A DNA stretch of 19,869 nt from DASQPR01 sp035713725 (GCA_035713725.1 DASTMZ010000007.1:1-19869); one strand, 5' to 3'. Shown: positions 1-11,680, numbered from the stretch's first letter. A program made the numbers and translations. The notes: generated from the sequence alone by a model not told the origin.

Positions 1-1
1 C

Positions 2-472
2 CTACCATCTGTAGTGCGCGAACGCCTTGTTCGACTCGGCCATCTTGTGCGTGTCCTCACGCCGCTTCACCGCGGCGCCGAGGCCGTTGCTCGCGTCGAG
101 CAGCTCGTTCTGGAGCCGCTCGACCATGGTCTTCTCACGGCGGGCCTTGGAATACTGAACAATCCACCGCAGCCCGAGCGTCACCTGGCGGGACGCCCGC
201 ACCTCCACCGGCACCTGATAGGTCGCGCCACCAACGCGGCGGCTGCGGACCTCGAGCGTCGGCTTCACGTTGTCCATCGCTCGCTTGAGCGTCACGACCG
301 GATCGGTACCGGTCTTTTCCCGGCAGCCTTCCATTGCGCCGTAGACGATCCGCTCGGCGAGAGAGCGCTTGCCCTCCGTCAAGATCTTGTTGATCAGCTG
401 GGTGACCAACGGCGAGTTATAGACCGGGTCGGCGATCAGCGGTCGGCGCGGCGCGGGGCCCTTACGCGGCAT
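2..472 (-). CDS. rpsG: 30S ribosomal protein S7
   Basis: S7 is a primary 16S rRNA-binding protein that nucleates assembly of the 30S head and lies near the decoding/E-site region. The 156-residue product has the usual bacterial length. It opens with MPRKGPAPRRPLIADPVY and carries the conserved AMDNVKPTLEVRSRRVGG and YQVPVEVR segments and the WIVQYSKARREKTM region. It is complete: the TAG stop lies at positions 4-2. The ATG start is one base after the rpsL stop, so the two genes are translationally coupled in the str operon. In actinobacteria fusA normally follows and would lie just outside the left edge. Nothing odd was seen. Confidence 0.98.
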   Translation of the reverse strand: MPRKGPAPRRPLIADPVYNSPLVTQLINKILTEGKRSLAERIVYGAMEGCREKTGTDPVVTLKRAMDNVKPTLEVRSRRVGGATYQVPVEVRASRQVTLGLRWIVQYSKARREKTMVERLQNELLDASNGLGAAVKRREDTHKMAESNKAFAHYRW

Positions 473-473
473 G

Positions 474-848
<375 letters not shown>

Positions 849-1105
849 TGGGCCTCTGTCTCCCTATCGGCGGCCGATCCACTGCGCGCGCAGCGAGATC
901 GGGTCTTCGGTGGCCACCGGCTAACCGGCGGGCCGCCATGGTGCAAAGCGTCTGTGGTTATGTAGGTCGTCCCGGCCTCCGACCCCCCGCGGTCGGGCGT
1001 GTCGGGTGAGCACGCTCCGGCCCTGCTCTCACAACGCCGGAAGGGACATCGTCCGCGGCGCCTGTCGGTTCGCGGGGAACCAGACGATTTCGCGCGCGCG
1101 CGATG

Positions 1106-1123
1106 GCCCGGGCTAGCCCGGGC
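1106..1123. repeat. 18-bp perfect palindrome in the rpsL leader
   Basis: The sequence GCCCGGGCTAGCCCGGGC is its own reverse complement over 18 bases. It begins about 4 bases after the predicted rpsL transcription start near 1127, and is followed in the transcript by the (CG)6 tract at 1091-1102. It could be a repressor operator or a 5' end hairpin. The sequence does not say which. Confidence 0.6.
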
Positions 1124-1133
1124 ACGATGAACA

Positions 1134-1162
1134 AGAGTACCCACCGGCACCGCACAGGTCAA
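1134..1162 (-). promoter_or_regulatory. Promoter of rpsL-rpsG
   Basis: On the minus strand TTGACC (1162-1157) is separated by exactly 17 bases from TACTCT (1139-1134). This is a close match to the principal sigma factor consensus of actinobacteria. Transcription would begin near 1127 and give a leader of about 280 bases before the GTG of rpsL. Confidence 0.75.
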
Positions 1163-1346
1163 AACGACCGGTTGCGTCGCGACCAGTCGTCGTGCCCGAT
1201 CTCACGTGTCCGCTGACCGAAGGGCATCTGTTCGGCTAGGGCATTGCTGACCTGACCTGTGGGCTGAACTGCCCGGATAGGCAATTCGCCCGTTGGGTAC
1301 GTCCCGCGCCAAGTTTACACGGTTGTCCGCTGCGACCCGATCAATT

Positions 1347-1386
1347 AACGGCTCCGCCGGACGGCCCAGACGAGCCTTCAGCCGTT
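1347..1386 (-). terminator. Weak terminator-like hairpin after the DUF4190-like gene
   Basis: AACGGCT (transcript side, 1386-1380) pairs with AGCCGTT (1353-1347) around a 26-base loop. AATTGATC follows on the minus strand. The stem is short and there is no proper T-run, so the call is tentative. It is the best candidate for ending the small membrane-protein operon before the rpsL promoter. Confidence 0.3.
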
Positions 1387-1468
1387 GATCGTGGCCGCGC
1401 GGCTGTGGCACCGATCGAGACAAACAACCACCGGGGCCAAGACCCTGGTCGAGGCGGACAACCGTCGG

Positions 1469-2065
1469 TTAGGCGCTGATCGTTGCCAACAGCGAACCGA
1501 GGAACCCGAGCACGCTGATGACAACGCCGATCCACCCGCACACCATTCCCGCGGTGGCCATGCCGGAACCGTCCACAGTGCCCGCCGAGCGACGAATCAT
1601 CCGCAAGGCCGACCGTCCGAAGCCGGCGCCCGCGACACCGAGCAACAGCGAGAGGATCGCGAACGCGCCCGCGACCAGCGCACCCCACCCGGCCGAGGCC
1701 CCGGCCAGGCCCAGACACACCATGCCGAGTGCGACGAGGATCGAGGCGATGCCGGCGATCAGCGCGCCGGTTGCAAGTCCAGAGGTCACCGCCGGCACCT
1801 TCACGTACCCGATCCCAAATGGCGTACCGCCGACCGGTTGCACCCGTCCTATCGTTGGGTGGCGTCCCGGCGGAGGCGTCGGCGCGACGGGGTAGCGCGG
1901 TGGGTACGGCGGTGCGGGCGGCGGTGGCGAACCCGACGGCGCGGCGTACGCGGGCGGGGCCGGCGTCATCGGGGCCGGAGCCGCCGGAGCCGGCGTCATC
2001 GGGGGCGGAGCCGGTGGCGGAGTCGCCGGCGGCGTGTCCGGCCATGGTTGCGTGGGTTCACTCAT
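1469..2065 (-). CDS. DUF4190-like membrane protein with proline-rich N-terminus
   Basis: The function is unknown. This 198-residue protein has a low-complexity Pro/Ala-rich cytoplasmic-looking arm (residues 7-70, with repeats such as PAPAAPAPMTPAPP). It then has hydrophobic segments at about 95-120, 124-148 and 169-195. The last one contains GMATAGMVCGWIGVVISVLG, which matches the pattern of DUF4190 proteins, a common actinobacterial family of small membrane proteins of unknown role. The ATG at 2065 is chosen because it lies 10 bases after the stop of the preceding gene and begins the proline-rich domain; the frame stays open upstream but only over the shadow of that gene. It probably forms a two-gene operon with the preceding small membrane protein. 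Its place between rpoC and rpsL is probably coincidental with respect to transcription or translation. Confidence 0.85.
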   Translation of the reverse strand: MSEPTQPWPDTPPATPPPAPPPMTPAPAAPAPMTPAPPAYAAPSGSPPPPAPPYPPRYPVAPTPPPGRHPTIGRVQPVGGTPFGIGYVKVPAVTSGLATGALIAGIASILVALGMVCLGLAGASAGWGALVAGAFAILSLLLGVAGAGFGRSALRMIRRSAGTVDGSGMATAGMVCGWIGVVISVLGFLGSLLATISA

Positions 2066-2075
2066 CCGCAGTCGC

Positions 2076-2426
2076 TCAATCCGTGCCGGGCGCGAAGTGT
2101 TGTGGCGCCCCGGCTTGGGCGGCCAGGTGCAGGATCCCGAGGATGCCGGCGACCACGATCGCGGTGATCGCAAGCACGATGCCAATCCACGACAGCAGGA
2201 CACCGATGCGCATCATCTTCGCGCCGGTCAGGTAGCCGCGTGCCGCGATGAGATCAGCCCGCGCCGAGCGCGCAACGATCAGCGCCACGGTGGCCGGGAT
2301 GACGCCGCCGACCAAGCCACCGGTGACCACGGCGACGACGCCGAGCGCCAAGACGATGATCGCCTTGGTCGATCGGGTCACGTCCGGGTCGAGCGGATGC
2401 CGCACCGCGGTGGTCATGTTGGTCAT
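2076..2426 (-). CDS. Small hydrophobic protein, possibly DUF4190-related
   Basis: The function is unknown. The product has 116 residues. Hydrophobic segments are seen at about 22-52 (probably a long or re-entrant segment, interrupted by GGLVGGVIP) and 74-103 (GVLLSWIGIVLAITAIVVAG). The order is helix, a short basic polar linker (ARSARADLIAARGYLTGAK), then helix. This resembles the C-terminal half of the next gene's product, so the two may be diverged paralogues. The ATG at 2426 is chosen because GGAGG lies 5 bases upstream; a second ATG three codons later is less well placed. Ten bases separate its stop from the start of the DUF4190-like gene, so the two are probably co-transcribed. A strong terminator separates it from rpoC, so it should have its own promoter in 2427-2504, which I could not pinpoint. 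Confidence 0.8.
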   Translation of the reverse strand: MTNMTTAVRHPLDPDVTRSTKAIIVLALGVVAVVTGGLVGGVIPATVALIVARSARADLIAARGYLTGAKMMRIGVLLSWIGIVLAITAIVVAGILGILHLAAQAGAPQHFAPGTD

Positions 2427-2504
2427 CGGCACCTCCGATCGCGATCGTCGTGTCACCCAACATGCCATACCCGTGCTGCCCGCCGCTTGGCGAGGCACGA
2501 AACG

Positions 2505-2545
2505 CCGGTGGCGGCGCCCAGCTTGCGCTGGTGCGCCGCCACCGG
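2505..2545 (-). terminator. Terminator of rpoBC
   Basis: CCGGTGGCGGCGC (2505-2517) and GCGCCGCCACCGG (2533-2545) are perfect 13-base complements. The stem continues inwards as CCAGC/GCTGG around a TTGC loop, with one bulged T. It lies 25 bases after the rpoC stop. Only a short TTT follows on the minus strand (GCGTTTCGTG), which is common for GC-rich actinobacterial terminators. Confidence 0.8.
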
Positions 2546-2570
2546 TCGAGAGGCTCCGACCCGGATCGAC

Positions 2571-6458
<3,888 letters not shown>

Positions 6459-6477
6459 TTGGTTGTCCCTCGTGTCG

Positions 6478-6506
6478 TTATTGCTCAATATTTCTGTGTC
6501 ACTCAA
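6478..6506 (-). promoter_or_regulatory. Possible internal promoter for rpoC
   Basis: TTGAGT (6506-6501) and CAATAA (6483-6478) on the minus strand are 17 bases apart, in an AT-rich patch (GAAATATTGAGCAATAAC) that stands out in this GC-rich window. Transcription would start about 13 bases before the rpoC GTG. The -10 match is only moderate, and the AT-rich patch may simply keep the ribosome binding site unfolded. Confidence 0.25.
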
Positions 6507-6558
6507 CCTCGTTGGCACGCAACCGTTCTCGGTGTCACGTGACTCCGAAAGCCTTACC

Positions 6559-6578
6559 CCTCACCGCGAACGGCGAGG
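6559..6578 (-). promoter_or_regulatory. UUCG-capped hairpin in the rpoB-rpoC spacer
   Basis: In the transcript CCUCGCCG and CGGUGAGG pair over 8 positions (one G-U) around a UUCG tetraloop. It lies between the large inverted repeat and the rpoC start. No T-run follows, so it is more likely an RNA structure than a terminator. Confidence 0.55.
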
Positions 6579-6585
6579 ATCTCAG

Positions 6586-6657
6586 GATTTCTGGGGCTGC
6601 TTGACCACGTAGGGATCAAGCTTGACCGCCCGGAGTGGGCAAGCAGCCCCAGAAATC
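6586..6657 (-). repeat. Large inverted repeat between rpoB and rpoC
   Basis: The arms 6586-6603 (GATTTCTGGGGCTGCTTG) and 6640-6657 (CAAGCAGCCCCAGAAATC) are perfect 18-base complements. After one mismatch four more pairs follow (CCAC 6605-6608, GTGG 6635-6638). The apical loop holds TCAAGCTTGA, itself a palindrome (6616-6625). The structure starts 12 bases after the rpoB stop. No T-run follows on the minus strand, so simple intrinsic termination is not well supported; an RNA processing site or attenuator is possible. Confidence 0.75.
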
Positions 6658-6669
6658 ACCACCGACTAC

Positions 6670-9600
6670 CTAGATCTCGTCGACGCTGCTAACGCCTTCG
6701 TTCGGCCGCCGCGACAGGTCGATGCCAAGTTCTTCCGCGGCCCGGAACACTTCGTCGTCCGTCTCGCGCATCTCGAGGGCCACGCCGTCGCTGGAGAGCA
6801 CCTCAACGTTGAGGCACAGCGACTGCAGCTCCTTGAGCAGCACCTTGAACGACTCGGGAATGCCAGGCTCCGGAATGTTCTCGCCCTTGACGATGGCCTC
6901 GTAGACCTTGACCCGGCCGAGCACGTCGTCCGACTTGATCGTGAGCAGCTCCTGCAGGGCATATGCGGCGCCGTACGCCTGCATCGCCCAGCACTCCATC
7001 TCGCCGAAACGCTGCCCACCGAACTGCGCCTTACCACCCAGCGGCTGCTGCGTGATCATCGAGTACGGCCCGGTCGACCGCGCGTGGATCTTGTCGTCGA
7101 CCAGGTGGTTCAGCTTCAGGATGTAGATGTAGCCGACCGCGATCGCATCCGGCAGTTGCTCGCCGGACCGGCCGTCGAACAGCTTCGCCTTGCCGTCCGC
7201 GCCGACCAGCTGCTGACCGTCGCGGGTCCGCAGCGTGGACGAGAGCAAACCGGCGATCTCCGCCTCGCGTGCACCGTCGAACACCGGCGTCGCGATCTTC
7301 GTGTCCGGGCGGGAATCGCCCGCGCCGATCTGCTTGAGCGCCTTCTGCCACGCCTCGTTGTCGCCGTCGATCGACCAACCGGTCTTCGCGACCCAACCGA
7401 GGTGTGTCTCGAGCACCTGACCGACGTTCATGCGGCCTGGTACGCCCAACGGGTTCAGCACGATGTCGACCGGCGTGCCGTCCTCCAGGAACGGCATGTC
7501 CTCGACGGGCAGGATCTTCGAGATCACGCCCTTGTTGCCGTGCCGCCCGGCGAGCTTGTCCCCGTCCTGAATCTTCCGCTTCTGCGCCACATACACCCGG
7601 ACCAGCTCGTTGACGCCCGGCGACAGCTCGTCGCCGTCCTCGCGGGAGAACGTCCGGACACCGATGACCGTGCCGTTCTCGCCGTGCGGAACCTTGAGCG
7701 ACGTGTCGCGCACCTCGCGAGCCTTCTCACCGAAGATCGCGCGGAGCAGTCGCTCTTCCGGCGTCAGCTCCGTCTCGCCCTTGGGCGTGACCTTGCCGAC
7801 CAGGATGTCGCCCGGCACCACCTCGGCGCCGATCCGGATGATGCCCCGCTCATCGAGGTCGGCGAGCATTTCGTCGCTGACGTTCGGGATGTCGCGGGTG
7901 ATCTCCTCCGGGCCGAGCTTGGTGTCGCGCGCGTCGACCTCGTGCTCCTCGATGTGGATCGAGGTCAGGGTGTCCTGCTGCACGAGACGCTGCGACAGGA
8001 TGATGGCGTCCTCGTAGTTGTGGCCCTCCCACGGCATGAACGCCACGAGCAGGTTGCGCCCGAGCGCCATCTCGCCGTCGTCGGTGCAGGGACCGTCCGC
8101 GATGACTTGGCCGGCCTCGACACGATCGCCCTCGAAGACGATCGGCTTCTGGTTCACGCACGAGCCGGAGTTGGACCGGCGGAACTTGTGCAACAGGTAG
8201 GTCCGCCGATGACCGTCGTCCTGCATGACAGTCACGTAGTCGGCGCACAGATCCTCGACGACACCGCCGACCTCGGCGACCACCACGTCACCCGCGTCGA
8301 CCGCCGCGCGGTATTCCATGCCGGTGCCTACTAGCGGCGACTCGGCACGGACCAGCGGTACGGCCTGGCGCTGCATGTTCGCGCCCATCAGTGCGCGGTT
8401 GGCGTCGTCGTGCTCGAGGAACGGGATCATGGCGGTGGCCACCGACACCATCTGGCGCGGCGACACATCCATGTAGTCCACGTTCTCCGGCGTGACGTGG
8501 TCGACCTCGCCGCCCTTGCGGCGGACCAGGACACGGTCGTCGGCGAAGCTGCCGTCCGACTTGAGCGGCGCGTTCGCCTGAGCGATGACGTGCCGGTCCT
8601 CCTCGTCCGCGGTCAGGTAGTCGATCTGGTCGCTCACCTTGCCGCCGGTGACCTTGCGGTATGGCGTCTCGATGAATCCGAACGGGTTGACCCGCGCGAA
8701 CGTCGACAACGCACCGATCAGGCCGATGTTCGGGCCCTCCGGCGTCTCGATCGGGCACATCCGGCCGTAGTGCGACGGGTGTACGTCACGGACCTCGAAG
8801 CCGGCACGCTCCCGGGACAGGCCGCCCGGACCGAGCGCGGACAGGCGCCGGCGGTGGGTCAGGCCCGCGAGCGGGTTTGTCTGGTCCATGAACTGGGACA
8901 GCTGCGACGTACCGAAGAACTCCTTGATCGCGGCCACCACGGGGCGGATGTTGATCAGAGTCTGCGGCGTGATCGCCTCGACGTCCTGTGTGGTCATGCG
9001 CTCGCGGACCACCCGCTCCATACGGGACAGACCAACGCGGACCTGGTTCTGGATCAGCTCGCCGACGGTACGAAGACGGCGGTTGCCGAAGTGGTCGATG
9101 TCGTCGGGCTCATACCCCTCCTCGCCCGCGTGCAGGCGGCAGAGGTATTCGACGGTTGCCACGACGTCGTCCTCGGTCAACACGCCGGTCGTGATCGGGA
9201 TGTCGATCTCGAGCTTCTTGTTGAACTTGTAGCGACCGACCTTCGCGACGTCATATCGCTTCGGGTTGAAGAACAGGTTGTCGAGCAGGTTCTGTGCGTT
9301 CTCGCGGGTCGGCGGCTCGCCCGGACGGAGCTTGCGGTAGATGTCCAGGAGCGCCTCGTCCTGGCCGGCGATGTGGTCCTTGTCGAGCGTGGTCATCATG
9401 AGCTCGGACCAGCCGAACCGCTCGCGGATCCGCTCGTCGGTCCAACCGATTGCCTTCAGCAGCACAGTGACCGCTTGGCGGCGCTTGCGGTCGATGCGCA
9501 CGCCGACCGTCTCACGCTTGTCGATGTCGAACTCGAGCCAGGCGCCGCGGCTCGGGATGACCTTGACGCTGGACAGGTCGCGGTCGGAGGTCTTGTCCGG

Positions 9601-10110
9601 CTCCTTGGCGAAGTAGACGCCTGGCGACCGAACAAGCTGGCTGACCACGACGCGCTCGGTGCCGTTGATGATGAAGGTGCCCTTCGGCGTCATCATGGGG
9701 AAGTCACCCATGAACACCGTCTGGCTCTTGATCTCACCGGTCGTGTGGTTGGTGAACTCCGCCGTTACGAACAGCGGAGCGCAGTAGGTGAGGTCCTTCT
9801 CCTTGCACTCCTCGATCGAGGCCTTGACCTCGTCGAATCGTGGCGCTGAAAACGACAGCGACATAGTGCCGGAGAAGTCCTCAATGGGACTGATTTCGTC
9901 AAGGATCTCCGCGAGGCCCGATCGGGCATGCCGGTCGTCACTCGAGCGGTTCGCCCACGCTTCATTGCCCACCAGCCAGTCGAAGGACTCGGTCTGGATG
10001 GCGAGAAGGTTGGGAACCTCAAGGTGTTCGGTGATCCTGCCGAATGAGACTCGGCGGGGAGCGAATGCACTCGATGTGCGACTGGTCTTCGCAGGGCGGG
10101 AAGCTGCCAA
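6670..10110 (-). CDS. rpoB: DNA-directed RNA polymerase subunit beta
   Basis: This subunit forms, with beta', the active-site cleft and the rifamycin pocket. The 1146-residue product has actinobacterial length. The start is TTG at 10110 ((M)AASRPAKTS...), preceded by AAGGA six bases upstream; the 26 codons open upstream show no family similarity. EVPNLLAIQTESFDWL, FMGDFPMMTPKGTFIINGTERVVVSQL, the rifampicin cluster (about residues 402-430), KVTPKGETELTPEERLL, DGDKLAGRHGNKGV and the C-terminal GGQRFGEMECWAMQAYGAAY are all present. The rifampicin cluster reads DQTNPLAGLTHRRRLSALG. Asp516, His526 and Ser531 (E. coli numbers) are kept, while the Thr and Ala changes are those normal in Bacillus, so sensitivity is the default expectation. 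It probably has its own promoter as well as read-through from rplL. Confidence 0.98.
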   Translation of the reverse strand: MAASRPAKTSRTSSAFAPRRVSFGRITEHLEVPNLLAIQTESFDWLVGNEAWANRSSDDRHARSGLAEILDEISPIEDFSGTMSLSFSAPRFDEVKASIEECKEKDLTYCAPLFVTAEFTNHTTGEIKSQTVFMGDFPMMTPKGTFIINGTERVVVSQLVRSPGVYFAKEPDKTSDRDLSSVKVIPSRGAWLEFDIDKRETVGVRIDRKRRQAVTVLLKAIGWTDERIRERFGWSELMMTTLDKDHIAGQDEALLDIYRKLRPGEPPTRENAQNLLDNLFFNPKRYDVAKVGRYKFNKKLEIDIPITTGVLTEDDVVATVEYLCRLHAGEEGYEPDDIDHFGNRRLRTVGELIQNQVRVGLSRMERVVRERMTTQDVEAITPQTLINIRPVVAAIKEFFGTSQLSQFMDQTNPLAGLTHRRRLSALGPGGLSRERAGFEVRDVHPSHYGRMCPIETPEGPNIGLIGALSTFARVNPFGFIETPYRKVTGGKVSDQIDYLTADEEDRHVIAQANAPLKSDGSFADDRVLVRRKGGEVDHVTPENVDYMDVSPRQMVSVATAMIPFLEHDDANRALMGANMQRQAVPLVRAESPLVGTGMEYRAAVDAGDVVVAEVGGVVEDLCADYVTVMQDDGHRRTYLLHKFRRSNSGSCVNQKPIVFEGDRVEAGQVIADGPCTDDGEMALGRNLLVAFMPWEGHNYEDAIILSQRLVQQDTLTSIHIEEHEVDARDTKLGPEEITRDIPNVSDEMLADLDERGIIRIGAEVVPGDILVGKVTPKGETELTPEERLLRAIFGEKAREVRDTSLKVPHGENGTVIGVRTFSREDGDELSPGVNELVRVYVAQKRKIQDGDKLAGRHGNKGVISKILPVEDMPFLEDGTPVDIVLNPLGVPGRMNVGQVLETHLGWVAKTGWSIDGDNEAWQKALKQIGAGDSRPDTKIATPVFDGAREAEIAGLLSSTLRTRDGQQLVGADGKAKLFDGRSGEQLPDAIAVGYIYILKLNHLVDDKIHARSTGPYSMITQQPLGGKAQFGGQRFGEMECWAMQAYGAAYALQELLTIKSDDVLGRVKVYEAIVKGENIPEPGIPESFKVLLKELQSLCLNVEVLSSDGVALEMRETDDEVFRAAEELGIDLSRRPNEGVSSVDEI

Positions 10111-10237
10111 GATGCGTCCTTCCGAGGACCTTTGTTGCAGAACGGCCGTAACGCGTGCAGCCCAACCGACCCGGCTCAAATTACCCAAACAGGGATCATT
10201 TAGGACGGGTACGGTCAGGGAGACAGCGCAAACTAGC

Positions 10238-10266
10238 AGTGTAGCCGAAAGGCTAACCGCTGTCGA
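10238..10266 (-). promoter_or_regulatory. Promoter of rpoBC
   Basis: TCGACA (10266-10261) and TACACT (10243-10238) on the minus strand are spaced by exactly 17 bases. Each differs only slightly from the principal sigma consensus. The spacer contains TAGCC-N4-GGCTA, whose left arm overlaps the edge of the -10 box. Transcription would begin near 10231, about 120 bases before the rpoB start. Confidence 0.7.
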
Positions 10267-10579
10267 GCCCTACCCCTAAACGGGGTACGGCGGCCTCGGA
10301 AGGGCGTTCCGCGTCGCGCGCGGTGGCCGTTCGCGTCCGACATCGGAGGTGCTGGGGTTCAGCGTGCCCGGACAATGCCCACCTCGTCAAGGCCTTAGGG
10401 CAGGTGTGGCGAGTTGTGAGCCCAGCGTGACACGAATCGCCCTGGTCAGGACGCAAAAGCCGGCGATGCGGCCGGCGCGTCGAGGCCGCGGCGAGGCCTC
10501 GTGCGACCGACGTATCGAGCCCGGTTCGACCGACGAAACCGCCCCGCCAGGTGACCGCCGATCGGCGCGGTATCAACCG

Positions 10580-10613
10580 AAACGGCCGGCCCCCCGATGG
10601 GCGCCGGCCGTTT
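10580..10613 (-). terminator. Terminator or attenuator after rplL
   Basis: AAACGGCCGGC (10580-10590) and GCCGGCCGTTT (10603-10613) form a perfect 11-base stem around a 12-base loop. On the minus strand the stem ends in GTTTCGGTT, a short T-rich tail. It lies 16 bases after the rplL stop. In many bacteria such a site lets only part of rplJL transcription continue into rpoB; full or partial termination cannot be told here. Confidence 0.7.
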
Positions 10614-10629
10614 GCGATCAAACACCACG

Positions 10630-11025
10630 TCACTTGAGCGTGACCTTGGCGCCCTCCGCCTCGAGCTTCGCCTTCGCCTTGTCGGCCGCCTCCTTGTTGG
10701 CGTTCTCCAGAACAGCCTTCGGCGCCGCCTCGACGAGGTCCTTCGCCTCTTTGAGGCCCAGGCCGGTCAGCTCGCGTACCACCTTGATGACCTGGATCTT
10801 CTTGCCACCGTCGGCGTCGAGGATGACGTCGAACGAGTCCTTCTCCTCTTCGGCCGGTGCGGCCGCGGCACCGCCGCCGGCACCGGCGACCGCCGCCACC
10901 GCCGCGACCGGCGCGGCCGCGGTGACGTCAAACGTCTCCTCGAACTGCTTCACGAACTCTGAGAGTTCGATCAGCGTCATCTCCTTGAACGCGTCAAGAA
11001 GCTCTGCACTGCTCAGCTTCGCCAT
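10630..11025 (-). CDS. rplL: 50S ribosomal protein L7/L12
   Basis: L7/L12 forms the multimeric stalk that recruits and activates translational GTPases. The 131-residue product has the three classic parts. These are an N-terminal dimerisation domain (residues 1-35, MAKLSSAELLDAFKEMTLIELSEF), a flexible Ala/Gly/Pro hinge (36-60), and a C-terminal factor-binding domain (63-131, FDVILDADGGKKIQVIKVVRELTGLGLKEAKDLVE). The ATG at 11025 is the conserved start, with a GGGAGCGGAG sequence upstream; 19 upstream in-frame codons are not part of the family. Sixteen bases separate it from rplJ, so the two are co-transcribed. Confidence 0.98.
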   Translation of the reverse strand: MAKLSSAELLDAFKEMTLIELSEFVKQFEETFDVTAAAPVAAVAAVAGAGGGAAAAPAEEEKDSFDVILDADGGKKIQVIKVVRELTGLGLKEAKDLVEAAPKAVLENANKEAADKAKAKLEAEGAKVTLK

Positions 11026-11041
11026 GATGGCTCCGCTCCCT

Positions 11042-11614
11042 TCAGCTTTCTGTGTTGTCGTCAGAAGCGGCGCTACTCGCACCGCCGTCGGTCGTTGCGC
11101 GCTTGTCCTGCAGGGCGGCCACCGTACGGGCGGCCTTGGAAAGCGGTGCCTGGAACACGGCGGCGGCCTTGCTCAGGTTTGCCTTCATCGCGCCGGCGAG
11201 CTTCGCCAGCAGCACCTCGCGGGATTCCAGATCGGCGATCTTGGCGACTTCCGAAGCCGTGATCGCCTTGCCCTCGAACACGCCGCCCTTGATGACGAGC
11301 AGCGGGTTGGCCCTCGCGAAGTCGCGCAGGCTCTTGGCGGCCTCAACCGGGTCGCCGGAGACGAAGGCGAGCGCGGTAGGACCGGTGAACAATGCGTCGA
11401 GACCGTCAATGCCCGCCTCGGCCGCCGCGCGCTTGGCCAGCGTGTTTTTCGTGACCGCGTACGACGTCGTCTTGCCGAGCGACCGACGCAATTCGAGCAA
11501 CTGCGCGACGGTCAATCCGCGGTACTCGGTCAGCAAAGTCGCCGACGAGTTGCGGAAGTTGTCGGTCAGTTCGGCAACGGCAGCACCCTTGTCGATCCGA
11601 ATCTTGTCCGCCAT
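11042..11614 (-). CDS. rplJ: 50S ribosomal protein L10
   Basis: L10 anchors the L7/L12 dimers to 23S rRNA at the base of the stalk. In many bacteria L10-(L12)n represses its own mRNA. The 190-residue product begins MADKIRIDKGAAVAELTDNF and contains LLTEYRGLTVAQLLELRRSL, YAVTKNTLAKRAA and GPTALAF, all typical. The C-terminal helix that binds L7/L12 is followed by a Ser/Thr/Asp-rich tail (DGGASSAASDDNTES). The ATG at 11614 is preceded by AGGAGG, rather close to the start (3 bases). A long in-frame extension upstream covers the leader and is not coding. Confidence 0.98.
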   Translation of the reverse strand: MADKIRIDKGAAVAELTDNFRNSSATLLTEYRGLTVAQLLELRRSLGKTTSYAVTKNTLAKRAAAEAGIDGLDALFTGPTALAFVSGDPVEAAKSLRDFARANPLLVIKGGVFEGKAITASEVAKIADLESREVLLAKLAGAMKANLSKAAAVFQAPLSKAARTVAALQDKRATTDGGASSAASDDNTES

Positions 11615-11680
11615 GTCCCTCCTCTCGTTGCTCCTAAAGTGACCACGGGCAACCGGCCGGGCGGCGCTGGGCAAACGAAA

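Larger units (their letters stand above)
849..1468 (-). other. Intergenic region: rpsL leader and promoter
   Basis: This 620-base stretch lies between the DUF4190-like gene and rpsL and has no convincing reading frame. It holds a weak terminator-like inverted repeat (1347-1386), a good promoter (1134-1162), an 18-base palindrome just after the expected transcription start (1106-1123), a (CG)6 tract at 1091-1102, and a 12-base palindrome CGGTGGCCACCG at 908-919. The rpsL transcript would have a leader of about 280 bases. A second -10-like TAAACT lies near 1312-1317 on the minus strand but lacks a good -35. Confidence 0.7.
10111..10629 (-). other. rplL-rpoB intergenic region
   Basis: This 519-base stretch has no supported gene. 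In transcription order it holds a hairpin with a weak T-tail (10580-10613), a GC-rich stretch without clear signals, a six-base inverted repeat TACCCC-N5-GGGGTA (10271-10287), and a good promoter (10238-10266) overlapping a second small inverted repeat TAGCC-N4-GGCTA (10242-10255). A leader of about 120 bases then runs to the rpoB TTG. A separate rpoBC promoter behind an rplJL terminator fits known actinobacterial practice. Confidence 0.65.

Noticed and set aside
6622..8334. A 570-codon open frame on the plus strand
   Set aside because: It is antisense to rpoB and its residue composition is typical of a shadow frame; no ribosome site or domain was seen.
8826..8910. Unusual rifampicin-cluster residues in RpoB (Thr and Ala where actinobacteria usually have Asn and Ser)
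   Set aside because: The same residues are normal in rifampicin-sensitive Bacillus RpoB, and Asp516, His526 and Ser531 are unchanged, so this is not good evidence of resistance.
8410..9849. A 479-codon open frame on the plus strand
   Set aside because: It is antisense to rpoB and has shadow-like composition.
10253..10633. Minus-strand frame of 126 codons between rplL and rpoB
   Set aside because: It runs through the rplL terminator and ends at the rpoB promoter, and its composition is that of non-coding GC-rich DNA.
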